64,000 nt of DNA from Sternotherus odoratus (lineage: Eukaryota; Chordata; Testudines; Kinosternidae): contig JAVMKO010000003.1 in assembly GCA_032164245.1 (NCBI GenBank), positions 66,100,390 through 66,164,389 on the forward strand, written 5' to 3'. This document shows, in pieces, positions 46,170 through 58,363 of the stretch; position 1 is the stretch's first letter; each line of letters starts with the position of its first letter. Position numbers and translations under genes: made by a program. Below the pieces are notes generated by a model. It was given only the letters and a program-made list of their open reading frames with translations, was not told the DNA's origin and ran no database searches.

Positions 46170-47099
46170 ATGTTGACATTGGGCCAGGTTCATGCCGTGG
46201 AACGCCGATTCTGGGCCCGAGAAACAAGCACAGACTGGTGGGACTTCATGGTGTTATATGTATGGGATGATTCCCAGTGGCTGCAAAACGTTCGCATGCT
46301 TAGGGCCACTTTCATGGAACTTTGTGACATGCTGTCCCCTGCCCTGAAGCACAAAGACACCAAAAGGAGAGCAGCCCTCACAGTTGAGAAGCGAGTGGCC
46401 ATAGCCCTGCGGAAACTTGCAACACCTGACAGCTACCGGTCAGTCAGGAATCAGGTTGGAGAGGGCAAATCTGTGGAGGCTGCTGTGCTGCAAGTAGCCA
46501 ACACAATCATTGACCAGCTGCTATTAAGGGTAGTGCCTCTGGGAAATGTGCAGACCATGTGGATGGCTTTAATGTGCTGGGGTTCCCTAACTGTGGTGGG
46601 GCGATAGATGGAACACATATCCCTATCTTGGCACTGGAACACTGGGGCGACCAGTACGCAAGTGGTACTTCTCGATGGTGCTGCAAGCACTGGTGGATCA
46701 CAAGGGACGTTTCACAGACATCAGCATGGGATGGCTGGAAAAGTGCATGACGCTTTTATCTTTAGGAACTCTGGTCTGTTTGAACAGCTGCAGGAAGGGA
46801 CTTACTTCCCAGACCAGAAAATGACTATTCAGGAGGTTGAAATGCCTATAGTTATCCTCAGGGATCCAGCTTACCTCTTAATGCCATGGCTCATGAAGCC
46901 CTACACAGACACCCTGGACAGTAGTAAGGAGCAGTTCAACTATAGGCTGAGCAAGTGCAGAATGGTGGTAGAGTGTGTATTTGCACATTTGAAAGCTCAC
47001 TGGTGCTGTTTGCTGACTAGATTAGATCTCAGCAAAACCAATATTTCAATTGTAATTGCTGGTTGTTGTGTGCTCCACAATATCTGTGAGAGAAAGTAG
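46170..47099 (+). pseudogene. Harbinger transposase (HARBI1-like DDE), frameshifted
   Basis: N-terminal part 46170-46545 (RFWARETSTDWWDFMVLYVW, then LRATFMELCDML) carries the usual helical region. GFPNCGGAIDGTHIPI (about 46570-46625) holds the first catalytic Asp; GKVHDAFIFRNSGLF the second; DPAYLLMPWLMKPYT and RMVVECVFAHLKAHW the C-terminal block with the catalytic Glu. The frame moves 0 to 2 near 46555 and back between 46640 and 46720, where the LVDHKG-type strand is lost. So the signature residues remain but the protein cannot be made whole. Homologues include host-domesticated HARBI1; decay argues against that here. Confidence -1.
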
Positions 47100-47411
47100 G
47101 AGACATTTATGGTGGGGTGGGAGGTTGAGGCAAATCACCTAGAGGCCAATTTTGCGCAGCCAGACAATAGAGTGCTTAGAAGAGTGCAGCAGGGCACACT
47201 GCGCATCAGAGAAGCTTTGAAGGCCAGTTTCATGATTGGCCAGGATACGGTGTGACCGTTGTGTTTGTTTCTGCTTGAAGTTACCTGCCCCCTATATATA
47301 TAAAAGGAAATAAAGTCACGATTGTTTAAAAACTGTTATTATTTGTTGAACAACACATTGAAAGAAATCAGAAGGTAGCCCGGGGGGTAGGGGCTAGTAG
47401 GTTAGGAAGGG

Positions 47412-47777
47412 TTAGGGTGGGTGAAGGACAAGTCCAGAAACCAAATCAAAATTTTGGATATGCCAGCTCCATGTTCTTGGCTGTCTGGGTAAGGAGGCTA
47501 TGGAACTTGGGGTGGAGGGAGGGCGGTTATACAGGGAATGCAGCGGCAGTCTGTGGTCTTGCTGCCTCTCCCGCGTAGGATCCACCAGACAGCAGAGCAT
47601 GTCAGTTTGCTCCCCCATTGGCTCGAGCATGACATCCTGCCTGCTCTCATCACGCTCCTGCATCCTCTCATTGTGCGCATCCCTCCTCTCTTCATGTTCA
47701 TTGCACACTTTACCGGACTCCGCAATGGTTTGCCTCCCCACTTTCAGCTGGGCCCTATCAGTGTGGGAGGACTGCAT
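47412..47777 (-). pseudogene. Harbinger second ORF (Myb/SANT-like protein) C-terminal remnant
   Basis: A 121-codon minus frame with charged helical EERRDAHNERMQERDESRQD, then MLEPMGEQTDMLCCLVDPT and RLPLHSLYNRPPSTPSS. This is the kind of coiled tail found in the DNA-binding partner protein of Harbinger elements, convergent with the transposase. The Myb/SANT domain itself is not seen. Assignment rests on position and tail features; moderate confidence. Confidence -1.
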
Positions 47778-48005
47778 AAGCTCGGCAAACGTGTCGTCAT
47801 GAGTTCATTTTTTTCCCACCTTCTAATCTGGGCAAGCCTGTGGGACGGAGTTGATGGGGGCGCGGTGAAACATTTGCACCTGCGGGAGGAGAAAAAGGGA
47901 GGGTAGAATTTTTAAAAGATACATTTTAGAGAACAAAGGGGAGACTCTCAGTGAAACAGGCAATTCATAGTACACAGCACATGTTCTTTCTGTACAAGGT
48001 CGCAC

Positions 48006-48145
48006 TTTGCCTTTTATACTAAAGTGCCTGCCAGTTTGGTGTGACCAGCGCATCACACACGGCTGGGCAACAGAATTCAGCTTGCATGGAGCCATGGACT
48101 GGCCTGGGACAGGTGGAGTTCTGCTTTTTCTGCATTCATTTCAAG
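48006..48145. repeat. Left arm of an inverted repeat within the Harbinger element
   Basis: GTGCCTGCCAGTTTGGTGTG then ACCAGCGCATCACACACGGC then TGGGCAACAGAATTC. The complement recurs at about 48757-48890 (GTCACACCAAACTGGCAGGC), about 610 bp away, with roughly 85-90% match by eye. Each arm carries a CCATGGACTGG/CATGGCTGC region. Confidence -1.
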
Positions 48146-48756
48146 GCTTTTGGACTGTGGGTCTCTCTAGGATGATCACTTCACACACCAACCCCTCCCA
48201 CCTCCCCATCCTTTAGGCCCAACGCCGACACACCTGTGTGAAAAGATTACCCCACCTCCACTGTGTGGCTCTGATCTGGCTCTGATCAAGGATGAGCTCT
48301 TTACACCAATGCAAACAGCCCAGCACAGCTAGGTTTTCCCCCACCCCCTACCATGTGGCTCTGATCAGGCCTCAGCCAAATGCAAACATCCCAGCATGAA
48401 CAGACACCTCTGATTGTTCCCTTAAACAAATTCTCCTATTTCAACCAGGTCCCCATGAATGATATCACTCTCGAGAGGCTACCAGAGAGAGATAAAGAAC
48501 AAATGTTGCTTGAATGCGCCTCAAACCCAGGAGCTTTCGCTGCCCTGCTCTGTGAAGCAATGATTCTCGACTAATTGCTACTGACCTGATGGGGTAAAGT
48601 GTCCTATCATGGAGGACGGAACAAGGCAGTCCTACCCAGAAACCTACTGCAAAGGCTTGCAGAGTACCTTCAGGAGAGCTTCATAGACATGTCCTTGGAG
48701 GATTCCCGCTCCATCCCCAGACACGTTAACAGACTTTTCCAGTAGCTGAAATGAAT

Positions 48757-48890
48757 GTGGAAGAAGCAGAACCCCGCGTGCTCCAGGCCTTACCATGGCT
48801 GCTTGGAAACTGAATTCTGTTGCCCAGCCACGTGTGATGCCTTGGTCACACCAAACTGGCAGGCACTTCAGTATAAAAGGCAAACTTTCC
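48757..48890. repeat. Right arm of the inverted repeat
   Basis: Reverse complement of the arm at 48006-48145. The loop between contains ITLERLPERDKEQMLLECAS (48455-48515), a segment of a Harbinger-associated ORF, and CGCTCCATCCCCAGACACG further on. Confidence -1.
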
Positions 48891-48905
48891 TGTGAATACA
48901 TCTTC

Positions 48906-49770
48906 CTATGACACTACTTTAATAGCTAGTTGTCTTTCTGTCTCTCTATGGTATACCTCCTCTTTAAGAGACCAAGCACCCCACATGTGTATGCCCAAGA
49001 CTAGGTGCGTGCTGCTGTGTACCACCACGTTGCTTCTGTGTACCACTGCAAACTTTTGTTTTATCTTTTCCCATTGGTAGTTAAGTGTCAGTATGTCCTC
49101 TCCAAACACTGGAATTGTTCTTCCATTATAGTCTTTCACAGACACTTTTGATTCTTCCACTGGGCCTCTCCAGGCCTTTCTTCCCCAACTTCTCAGCTGG
49201 GCCACTAAAAAAGTTCAGTCCCCCTTCTGGGGTGTATCAAAGTTCAGGCCACCTTCCCAGTGGCTGGTGCAGGGGGAGCGAAGAGGGGTTTGGCCTACAC
49301 TCTACTCCAGGGACTCTCAACCCAGGGACCCTAGATAACAGCTGTCCACTACATCCCTTTAAATAAACTGCATTGCTGCTACAATTCCCTGTAGCCCCAG
49401 CACATTCTTCACCTTTACCTCAGAGCCTTGTCCTGTTTGAGGTCCAGCAGCCAGCCCAGAACTCCTTCATGTTCTGCCAGCACTGCTCTCTGTCCAAGGT
49501 TCTGTAGCGCTCTCAGCCAGCCAGGTGCACCCTCGACTCTCCTCCAGCTCTAGCAAGGAACTGATCCATGCTCTACACTGCAGCTTCTTTTATATGGGCC
49601 TGCTGGGCCCAGATTGGCTGCTCCCTGCAGGCCTTTCTGATCGTCTACATCCCAAACAGCCAGTATAGGCAGCTTGCAGGACCCTTTCTGGCCTTTTCTG
49701 GGGTGGAGTGGGCAGAGTCGCAAAGTCTCCCACAGAGAGGCCTCAGGGCCTAGTCCACCCCATCAAAGAC
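48906..49770. repeat. Unclassified interspersed repeat, LTR- or DNA-type
   Basis: CT-rich sequence with TTCTTTTATATGGGCCTGC (TATA-like) near 49590 and CCAGCCAGGTGCACCC near 49520. It resembles repetitive rather than unique DNA but I could not define ends or direct repeats. The 93- and 99-codon frames are not supported as genes. Confidence -1.
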
Positions 49771-51160
49771 ACATGAGTACAGCCAACAAACTAGCTGTCT
49801 ATGAATATACACAAATGGCAGCAGATGAGTAGGTCATCCACAGAGATGACACTCTAATGAAAGCTAAAACAGAAGTTGTGCATTTGTCCTGAGATGAGGT
49901 ATCCAGCTAAAGGGATATAATAACTCTAATCTGCCCTCCTTTTAATGTGTGGGAAATACAAAAAGACTCCCATTTATGTAAGTTATGTATGAGATGCTTT
50001 CCTTCTTGAATGGAGCGCAGCATAACACTGAAAATGTAGCAGCTTACTGCTAGCCATAGATGGCAATACAGTGACAATAAGGTGTGAACATCATGAGCTA
50101 GAAATACCTGTTAACAGAACTTTGAAAAACACTAACAGCAAGCCTTGTATCCTTTCAGGAGCCACTAATTCAGGGTTTCTCTGCTTGAAGTGCAAGTGGA
50201 CTTCTCTGTATAAATCCTTTAATAAAGTAGATCAGTGTTCTATTCCTTCTTACATCTCACAATATGGATCAATATGTCACTTCCTGTCTGGGTCTACTAC
50301 CTACCTCTGATCTAGTTTTAACTACTGCAATGAGTAAGCAAAAGCTAGAATTGGGTGCATGCAGCAAAGCTTACTTTAATCCAGTTATATCCAGCTACTG
50401 GGTAGGTTATTTGTTTTAGACCCAAATATATGTGTCTTATGAGTAAAGTTGGGCCTGTACAACACAATACAATTCAAGTTTCTAATCCCAACAACATTTT
50501 GCAGCGTTTTCAGATCCATTGTAGACATTGGAGAAATCTGAGAACTCCAGGGCTGAGTTCAAATTCCAAAGCCACAATTGCTTCCAATTTCAGGAGTAGT
50601 CAGATGAGGAGGTAAGGGGAGAGTGTTTTGAGACAAGATATCCCCCACTCATCTCACCATTAATGACTGGGTTGGGTTTCTTTAAATCAGTCTTTGAGTT
50701 TTACTATCTTATAACAAGATATTTACATCTGGTACAAGCCTCTCTCCCTTCCCACGGATCTGTTTTATTTTCCTGATCTATTATTAATTTCTCTGTAAAG
50801 TAGTGACACAAAAATGCCAAAGCTCAAAAAAAAAAAACAAAAAAAAAACCAAAGCAGTTCATACACTGAAGACGTGTCTTACCTCACTTCAGGTTTCCTG
50901 TCTGCTGTTAGATGTCATTATGGGCCTCTGTTGAAAGGTCATTTAATAGAACTGATCATTGACAAGTAATGAGAAGTATGCTACAGGGTACTTCAAATAT
51001 CTTTTCTCATATGAGAGGGCCCAACAGCAATGCAAGTGGAGCTGTTTACAAAATCAGTCCTTCAGCAAAAATTCAGTCATCGTAATATTTTTCAACCCAT
51101 TCTCGAAATCAATATTCACCATCATACCAGGATGCCATAGGCTGGGAACTACGGTGACAA
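49771..51160. other. Intergenic DNA, nothing recognised
   Basis: AT-rich; A-rich simple stretch at 50826-50850. No gene, RNA or family seen. Confidence -1.
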
Positions 51161-51164
51161 TGAA

Positions 51165-51385
51165 ATCTTCTTCGAGAGATGCCCCTGTGGGTGCGCCACT
51201 CCTGGTGTTGGTGCACCCCTGCGCCTTCGCATGGAGATTCTGACAGCAGTACGCGTGCCGGTCGCACATGTGCAGAGCCTCCCCCAGGCGCCAAGTGTGC
51301 CTCAATAGCAAGCATGTGCGACCAGTCTCCTCGGTTCCTTCTCTACCGTCCCCGGCCTGAGACAGAGATCAGCGGATTCGTCAGA
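51165..51385 (+). repeat. GC-rich interspersed repeat fragment
   Basis: GAAATCTTCTTCGAGAGATG, CCCCTGTGGGTGCGCCAC, GGTGTTGGTGCACCCCTGCG, GCGCCAAGTGTGCC. GC-rich against an AT-rich background with sharp edges. Probably a retroelement piece; class not identified. The frames on both strands are a consequence of composition. Confidence -1.
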
Positions 51386-53515
51386 GAATTTTCTCATCTT
51401 GTTTAAAATCTGTTCTGGTCTATTGCTTCAAATGTAAAAATGATTTTTAAACACCTCTCTTTTTCATTAATCTTTGGCTTTAAGTAAGAATTTAGTGCTA
51501 ATTCAATAACTAGGTGGGTTGTATGTGAATTACCTATCATTTTCTTCACTGAAATCTTTCAAAGAGAATGGTTTTAGACGTATAATTTCTGTAAGATATA
51601 CAAAACAAAACTGAAGGCTCACACTCACTGAGAGACTGCAGAGGTATCATTGCAAAAGAAGTCAAAATGACTCTACCGTCAACAAACAAAAAAGAAAACA
51701 TGCTTTATGTTAAAATCTAACTAGTCAGGCATCCACACTGCATTCATCTCCATGCTATCAGATAATAAGGATTGGATAAGGCCATCCACCTAGTAAAGTT
51801 CTCTGCTGACACGTTAGAGACTTGGGTCGATTTTTAAGTCCAACCTATTGCTCTTCACTCTGGCAGAAACCGTGAAAGCTATGAAGGGAAAATGCTCTGA
51901 TCCTGAAGGCAAAGATTGCCCCATGTCCTATCATGCCACAGTGCTCCAACTGGCTGAGAGATCAGAGCATTGACAAGTCTGAAGGGAGACCTCTCCAGAC
52001 TTATTTGAACAAGGAAGGTCACTATAACACAGAATGGGGAAGGAAGAGCAGTAGAAATTGTGTTATGGACTGAAGAAAAATATTCCTCTCTTGAGGTCAA
52101 AATCAAAGCAGACCTCTGGATGACATTTCATGAAGAGGGAAGCAGAGGTAATTAAAAAAATAGCATAAAATATGCACTTGAAATGACCACAAAAATCATA
52201 AGTAAAAGATACCTATTTGCTCATACTAATACCTTATTTTCATGCTTGCCTACAGTGACTATACAAGTGGGCCTCTACCATTTGAAACTCTAACCCTTGA
52301 AAGTTAAGGCATCTTAAATTTAAACCCATCAGGCCAAGCGCTGTATCATTAGCACTGAACCTGTTTGTGTCTCAACCTTCATATTATTTAAATATAGTTA
52401 GTTTCAGACTAGTATATGTTGCATGTCTCATAAATACAATTTAGGAATGTTTTTGTTGATGTGTACCATGTTTCCAAAGTTTTCCCACTTTGTGGGCTTT
52501 TGTGTGTTGTCACAGTTTCATTGGTTCAGGAGTGTCCATTTCTTTTCAACTGACTGATATAGGCAGTAATCTGAAACAGATCTGGTGACCCTGTAACATT
52601 AAATCATGCTTTGTGGTGCTTTATTCCTGTTTCAGGAGACTTTATGCATTGGTGGGTACACAAAATTGCACCAGAGAGATTGAATATACACTGAAAAGTA
52701 ATACATGACTCCATATGGTCTTAATTTTTAAAAGTGGTGCATTACTGTTTTAAAACAATTTGTGTTAAATTTTCCAATTAAAAGGCTTTAAATAGATTTT
52801 CCAACACACAAACACACACACACTCTCTCTCTCTCTCTTTTCAGGAGTTCTCCCCAACTGAGAAATTTTGTGGGAATTAACAGCTTTCGTAGTCAGATGC
52901 TGTCTTTGGTCAGCTAGCTAGCAAGGATGCCATTAGCCCAGACAATTAATTTCTTCCTCCTTTTACTCAAAAATTGCTTGTGTCATCATTACTGCAAAGA
53001 CACAGGACATAAAGCCTCTGCAAGCAAATTGAATAGCATACATTCCTCCTTAAGTCTCTTGTACTTGAACATATGTCAGCTCCGAACTACACTCCCACCC
53101 TACTTTTCCACTTTACTTTGCCAGGAAAAAAATCCATTTTGAAAAAGCAAGCCTTTGCAATAATTCATCACTTATATATTTTGGGCTTAATTTAGAAATG
53201 GCACCTTCTTTCTTGAAGAGACCTGTTCCTGTGTTTAGTTATATGCTCATCTCAATGACCAAACACACAAAAAAGAGGAAGAAGTAGTTGTCAGATTCTA
53301 CTGTTTTTTATTCCTGTTAGCCCTTCAGAGCTAAAACAGCTGAGAGTGAGCTGGATTATAGTTCTTTTTTGTGCACAAACTATTGTTTATTAAATTGAAG
53401 GCAATAAGATTGTAGAGGTACCAATGAGGGCATAATGTGGTCTGCAGAACCTTTATTCTTGATAATGCACGAGAAGGGAAAAATTCAAGTTAATTTGTCA
53501 GATCCGAGGAAGAGT
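51386..53515. other. Intergenic DNA with a dinucleotide microsatellite
   Basis: Unique sequence. An (AC)n-(CT)n microsatellite lies at about 52804-52842. The frames at 51879 and 52927 have no domain. Confidence -1.
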
Positions 53516-53519
53516 ATGT

Positions 53520-53752
53520 AGGTTTGGCCGCTCACAGCTCCTAGCGGCCCCAGTTCGCCATTCTCGGTCAATGGAAGCTGTAGGAAGCGGTGGCGTGGCC
53601 TGCGCTGCTTCCTGTAGCTCCCATTGGCCAGGAATGTCGAACTGCAGCCACTGGGAGTTGTGAGCGGCTGAACCTAAGGACACTCCGGTAAACAAAGCAT
53701 CTTGTGGTCAGGCAGGGGGGCTTACCCTGCACAAGCCGAGGAACAAGTTTGG
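53520..53752. mobile_element. hAT miniature element, left end decayed
   Basis: Right end AAGTTTGGGAACCCCTG, the hAT-type terminus. The interior has a hairpin between GGCCGCTCACAGCTCC and GGGAGTTGTGAGCGGC, and between GGTCAATGGAAGC and CTCCCATTGGCC. The left terminus is not recognisable, so no 8-bp duplication can be assigned. Confidence -1.
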
Positions 53753-53759
53753 GAACCCC

Positions 53760-55690
53760 TGTTCTAGATTGTAATCAAGTCACCACTTAACCTTATATTT
53801 ATTAAACTAAATAGATTAAGTTCTTTGAGTCATGTTTTCTAATCATTTAATCATTCTTGTGGTGCTTCACTGAACCATCTCCAATTTATTAACATCCTTC
53901 TTGAATTGTGAGCACCAGAACTAGACATGGTATTCCAGCACCGGTTGCACTACTGTCAAATTTAGAGGAAATAGAACCTCTCTGCTTCTACTCAAGATTC
54001 CAGTTCATGCATCCCAGGATCACATTAGTTCTTTTGGCCACAACATCATCCTAAGAGCTCAGGTTCAGCTGATTATCCACCACAATCCCCAAGTCTTTTT
54101 CAGTCATTGCTAACAAGGTTAGAGTTCTCCATTCTATAAATATGGCCTACATTCTTTGTTCCTAGATGGAAACATTTACATTTAAAATGAATGTGTTAAA
54201 ATGCATGCTGTTTGCTTGCACCCAGTTTACCAAGTGATCCAGATCGCTCTGAATCAGTGACTTGTTTTCTTCATTATTTACCATTCTCCATAATTTTTGT
54301 GTCATCTGCAAACTTTATCAGGGATGATTTTGTTTTTTCTTCCAGGTCAGGAATCCCCATGGAAACACATCCTTCTTAATGACTATTCCCTGTTTACAAT
54401 TACATTTTGAGACCTATCAGCCAGTTTTTAACCCATTTAATGTGTGATATTATAGTATAACATTTTTAAATCAAAATGTTATGCGGTACCAACTCAAACA
54501 TCTTACAGAAGTCTAAGTATATTATAGCAACATTACCACCGTTATCAAACTTGCAATCTCAAAAAAAAATATTGAATTAGTTTGATAGCATTTATTTTCT
54601 AAAAATACATTTTATTTGCATTATTTACATTACTCTGCTTTAATTCTATATTAATCAAGTCCTGTGTCAGTTGCTCCATTATCTTTCCCAGAATCCAGCT
54701 GAGGTTGATAGGCCTATAATTATATGAGTCACGTTGTTCACCCTTTTAAAAATTGGGCACAGTTGCTTTCTTCCGGTATTCTGGAATTTTTGTTGTGCTC
54801 CAAGACTTACCGAAAATTATCTTTAATGGTTCAGTGAGCTGCTGATTTTAAAATGTCCAATTTTAGTAGCTTCTGTTTAACATCCTCCAGAAATACTAGT
54901 GGAATAGAAAGCATGTTACCATCACTATATGATAAGACTATAACACCTGTTTTTTCCTCAAATACAGAACAGAAATATTTATTGAACACTTCTGCCTTTT
55001 CTGCATTATTATTGATAATTATACTATTTCCATTTAACACCATAGTCAGGCTTATTTTTGTTCCTAATATATTTTAAAAACTCCTTCTTATTGTCTTTAA
55101 CTTTCTGGCCATAGATTTCTCTGGTAGTCTTCATTCAAATGCTTCCCTTATCAATTTTCTACAATTTCTAACAGTCCAATTATGTTAATTACTATCAACT
55201 TCCCTTTTCTTCCACTTGTTATACATTATTTTTTTATAGCTATCTTCATTTCCTCTCTAAGCCAGGTTGTTTTTTTAAGCCTTCTTTCTCAGTTGTGGCT
55301 CTTTGGGCAACTAGTATGGTGTTCTTAAATAATTCCCAAATATCTTTCACTTTTTTCTGATTGAATTTTTCCTCTGAGTGGATCTGGCTCATAATTGTTT
55401 TCAGCCTTGTGAAACTGGCCTTATTAAAGCACCAAGTACATAACTGGTCTGGACTTTATTCTGTTATCACATTACAAATGTGATCAAGTCGTGGTCACTT
55501 GTACCTAAGCTACCATTAAATTTTAATTCTGTGATCAGTTCCTCTTTATCTATTATGGCAGGGTCTAATAAATAATGTCCCATGTTGGGAATCTCACACT
55601 TGTTTTTACAGTAATTTTTCATAGGAGAAATACATTTTAAGTGAAGTAGGAAAGTCACTGCTTCTTCCAAAAAAAAAACAACCCACAACA
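53760..55690 (-). mobile_element. CR1/L3-type LINE, EN to 3' end, minus strand
   Basis: Read on the minus strand: end of the endonuclease (55467-55688, ELKFNGSLGTSDHDLITFVM, the SDH motif), the EN-RT linker, the start of RT (54831-55043, AEVFNKYFCSVFEEKTGVI then LKLDILKS), fingers and palm remnants, and the 3' end near 53760. Stops and short deletions throughout; a single old, nearly continuous copy. Confidence -1.
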
Positions 55691-56340
55691 GATTTTGATA
55701 TCAGTTGAAAAGATCAAGACATATTCGTATCTATGAGACTGATCATGCTTCCATTATTTCAATTAAAAGACACCCATTGACTTCAGTGGGAGCTCAGCCA
55801 GGACTTATAAAAATGAGATTCACTCAGAGCCCTAAATCCTCTCTCCATATTTCAGTGGCCAGACATTAAAGTTTAACTTTTCCCCTCATTAAATATAATT
55901 ACACTTAAATGTATATCACAAAACTTACAATCATTTTAATAACACAGCAACTAACACAAAACAAACCCCAACCATAACTAAATGAAAGATACAATATGCA
56001 GTGAAGCCTGTTTTAAACAACTACACAAGGGACAAGCAAGCAGAGGGTAGTCGTCATTCAAATGCTGAACAAAAATATACTAGAAACTCTGAGGGAACCT
56101 TTAAAGTGGCCTGTTGAAGGTGGTCTTTACTGCAGGTTTCCCTGTACTTTTAACATAGAATCATTTTCACTATTACTATCACTGGGAATGAAACAAATCT
56201 TCCACAGTAATTTACATAAACAGAGAGGTGTTTCATGTCTTCTTCAAATGGAGACTTTTATTTGGCAATTAATTTTTAGGCAATGTTTAAAATCTCTCCT
56301 TTGAAGGATGAGGGAATTTTTCTGCATGTGTTTCAATCAG
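55691..56340. other. Intergenic DNA, nothing recognised
   Basis: Small fragment of the foldback family near 55770 (CATTGACTTCAGTGGGAGC). Otherwise unique. The frame at 56062-56304 lacks a domain. Confidence -1.
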
Positions 56341-56344
56341 ACTA

Positions 56345-56530
56345 AGAAATGTGGTGGATTCATTGAAGTATTTAAATCAAAACTAAATGTCTAAAAGATA
56401 TGCTTCAGCTCAACCAGAACGTATGGAGCTTCATGCAGAAATTACTGCATAGAAATTCTATGGCCTCTCTTATACCAGAAATCAGCCTAGATGATTATAA
56501 TAATCTCTTCTGGTTTTAAAATCTATAAAA
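56345..56530 (+). mobile_element. CR1/L3-type LINE 3' end, + strand
   Basis: GTGGTGGATTCATTGAAGTA, AATTCTATGGCCTCTC and AATCAGCCTAGATGATTATA ending TTTTAAAATCTAT, the 3' end of the same LINE group as the minus-strand copies, in + orientation. Confidence -1.
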
Positions 56531-56795
56531 CATTTAAAGTGTCCCTCATAATGTAACTCTCATTCTCAGTATCCCAGCTGCCTAGTGGCCCTAAGCAGTA
56601 TACAGCCTCTTTCTTCTCTACATCTTGACTGTCATCTAAAAAAAATCATTACAGTAACAGTTTGCTCTTTTCTTTTTTTTTCCTTTTTGGCAACCTAGCT
56701 AGTTAACTCCAGCAGTATTGCTGCCCCCTCACCACCATCAGTACATCCCATTTAAAACAGGAACAATAACAAGAGTGAAAGGCCTGCAAGCTGCA
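56531..56795. other. Intergenic DNA, nothing recognised
   Basis: Short unique stretch with a T-rich run near 56670, before the CR1 block. Confidence -1.
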
Positions 56796-57939
56796 TGGAA
56801 AGGATTTAAAAACGCCATAATAGACACTCAAACTAAATGTCTACTCAATTAAGAAAAAGGTAGGAGGACCAAAAAATGCCTCTATGACTAAACAACAGAG
56901 TAAAAGAGGCCGTGAGAGGCAAAAAGGCATCCTTTAAAAATTGGAAGTCAAATCCTACTGACATGTAAAAAGGAGCATAAACTCTGGCAATTCAAGTGTA
57001 AAAATATAATTAGACAGGACAAAAAAAGAATTTAAAGAGCAACTAACAAGACACAAAACCAAAAAAGGTTTTAGGTATATCAGAAGCAGGAAGCCAGCCA
57101 AACAATCAGTAGGGCACTGGATGATCGAGCTGCTAAGGAAGCACTCAAGGAAGAAAAGGTCATTGCAGAGAAGCTAAATGAATTATTTGCATTGGTCTTC
57201 GTTGAGGAAGATATGAAGGAAATTTCCACACCTGAGCCATCCTATTTAGGTGACAAGTCTTGGGACTGTCCCAGATTGAGATGTCAATAGAGGAGATTTT
57301 GGAACTAACTGATAAATTAAACAGTAATAAGTCACCATGACCAGATGGTATTCACCTGTTTTGAAGGAACTCCGTAGTTCTGCAATTTCATATCTAATTG
57401 CAGTATGTAGCCTCTCACTTAAATCAGCCTATGTGTCAGATGACTGGAGGAGAGTTAATGTAATGCTGATTTTTAAAAAGGCTCCAGAGGCGATCCTGGC
57501 AATTGCAGGCCGGTAGCCCTAACTTTGGTACCAGGCAAACTGGTTGAAACTGTAGTAAAGAACAGAATTATCAGACACATAGATGAACACAATTTGTTGG
57601 GGAAGAGTCAACACTGCTTTTATAAAGGGAAATCATGTCTCATCACTCTATTAGAATTCTTTGAGGATGTCAACAAATATGTGGACTAGAGTGACTCAGT
57701 GGATAGAGTTGTATTTGGCCTTCCAGAAAGCCTCTGACAAGGTCCTACACCAAAGGCTCTTAAGCAAATTAAGCAGTCATGGGATACGAAGGAAGGTCCT
57801 CTCTTGGACCAATAACTGCTTAAAAGATAGGAAACAAAGGGTAGGAATAAATTGTTAATTTTCACAGTGGAGAGCAGTAAATAGCAGGGTCTCCCAAGGA
57901 CCTGTACTAGGACCAGTGCTATTCAATATACTCATAAAT

Positions 57940-58230
57940 CACGGTTTCTCAAACTGGGGGTCGCGACCCTCCTGGGGTCGCCGAGTGCTCCCAGAGGGGT
58001 CGTGAGCTCCCGGCGCCGCTTAAAAGCCACCGAATGAATTACTTCCGCATTCAGTGGCTTTTTGGCGGACATGCCGAGCTATTTCGGGAGCGCTTGGCAC
58101 GTCCGCCGAAAATAGCCGCCGAATGCGGAAGTAATTTATTCGGCAGCTTTTCAGTGGACGTACAAGGGTCCGCCGCAGCAGACAATGAATGAAAAAGGGG
58201 TCGTGATTCTCAAAAGTTTGAGAACCACTG
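57940..58230. mobile_element. hAT miniature element nested in CR1
   Basis: 291 bp; ends CACGGTTTCTCAAACTGGGG and AAAAGTTTGAGAACCACTG. Flanked by TCATAAAT at 57932-57939 and 58231-58238. The CR1 text continues across after removing one copy. Interior has complementary halves (CATTCAGTGGCTTTTTGGCG against CCGAATGCGGAAG), so it folds back. Confidence -1.
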
Positions 58231-58363
58231 TCATAAATGATCTGGAAAAGGGAGTTAACAGTGAGGTGCAAAGTCTGCAGATGATACAAAATTATTCAAG
58301 ATAGTTAAGTCCAAAGCATACTGAGAATTTTTACAAAGGGAGCTCACAAAACTAGCTGTCTGG

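Larger units (their letters stand above)
45667..48905 (+). mobile_element. PIF/Harbinger transposon, broken and rearranged
   Basis: Left end GGGTACGTCTACAGTAC directly after TTA (45664-45666), with the same GTCTAcA terminus as the miniature elements. Next come a non-coding leader, a transposase pseudogene (46170-47099), a convergent second ORF remnant (47412-47777, minus), and a segment with a large inverted repeat (48006-48890). I could not find a matching right terminal repeat, so the 3' limit is approximate. Confidence -1.

Noticed and set aside
46170..46607. A domesticated HARBI1 host gene
   Set aside because: The reading frame is broken twice before the second catalytic residue and the surroundings are transposon sequence.
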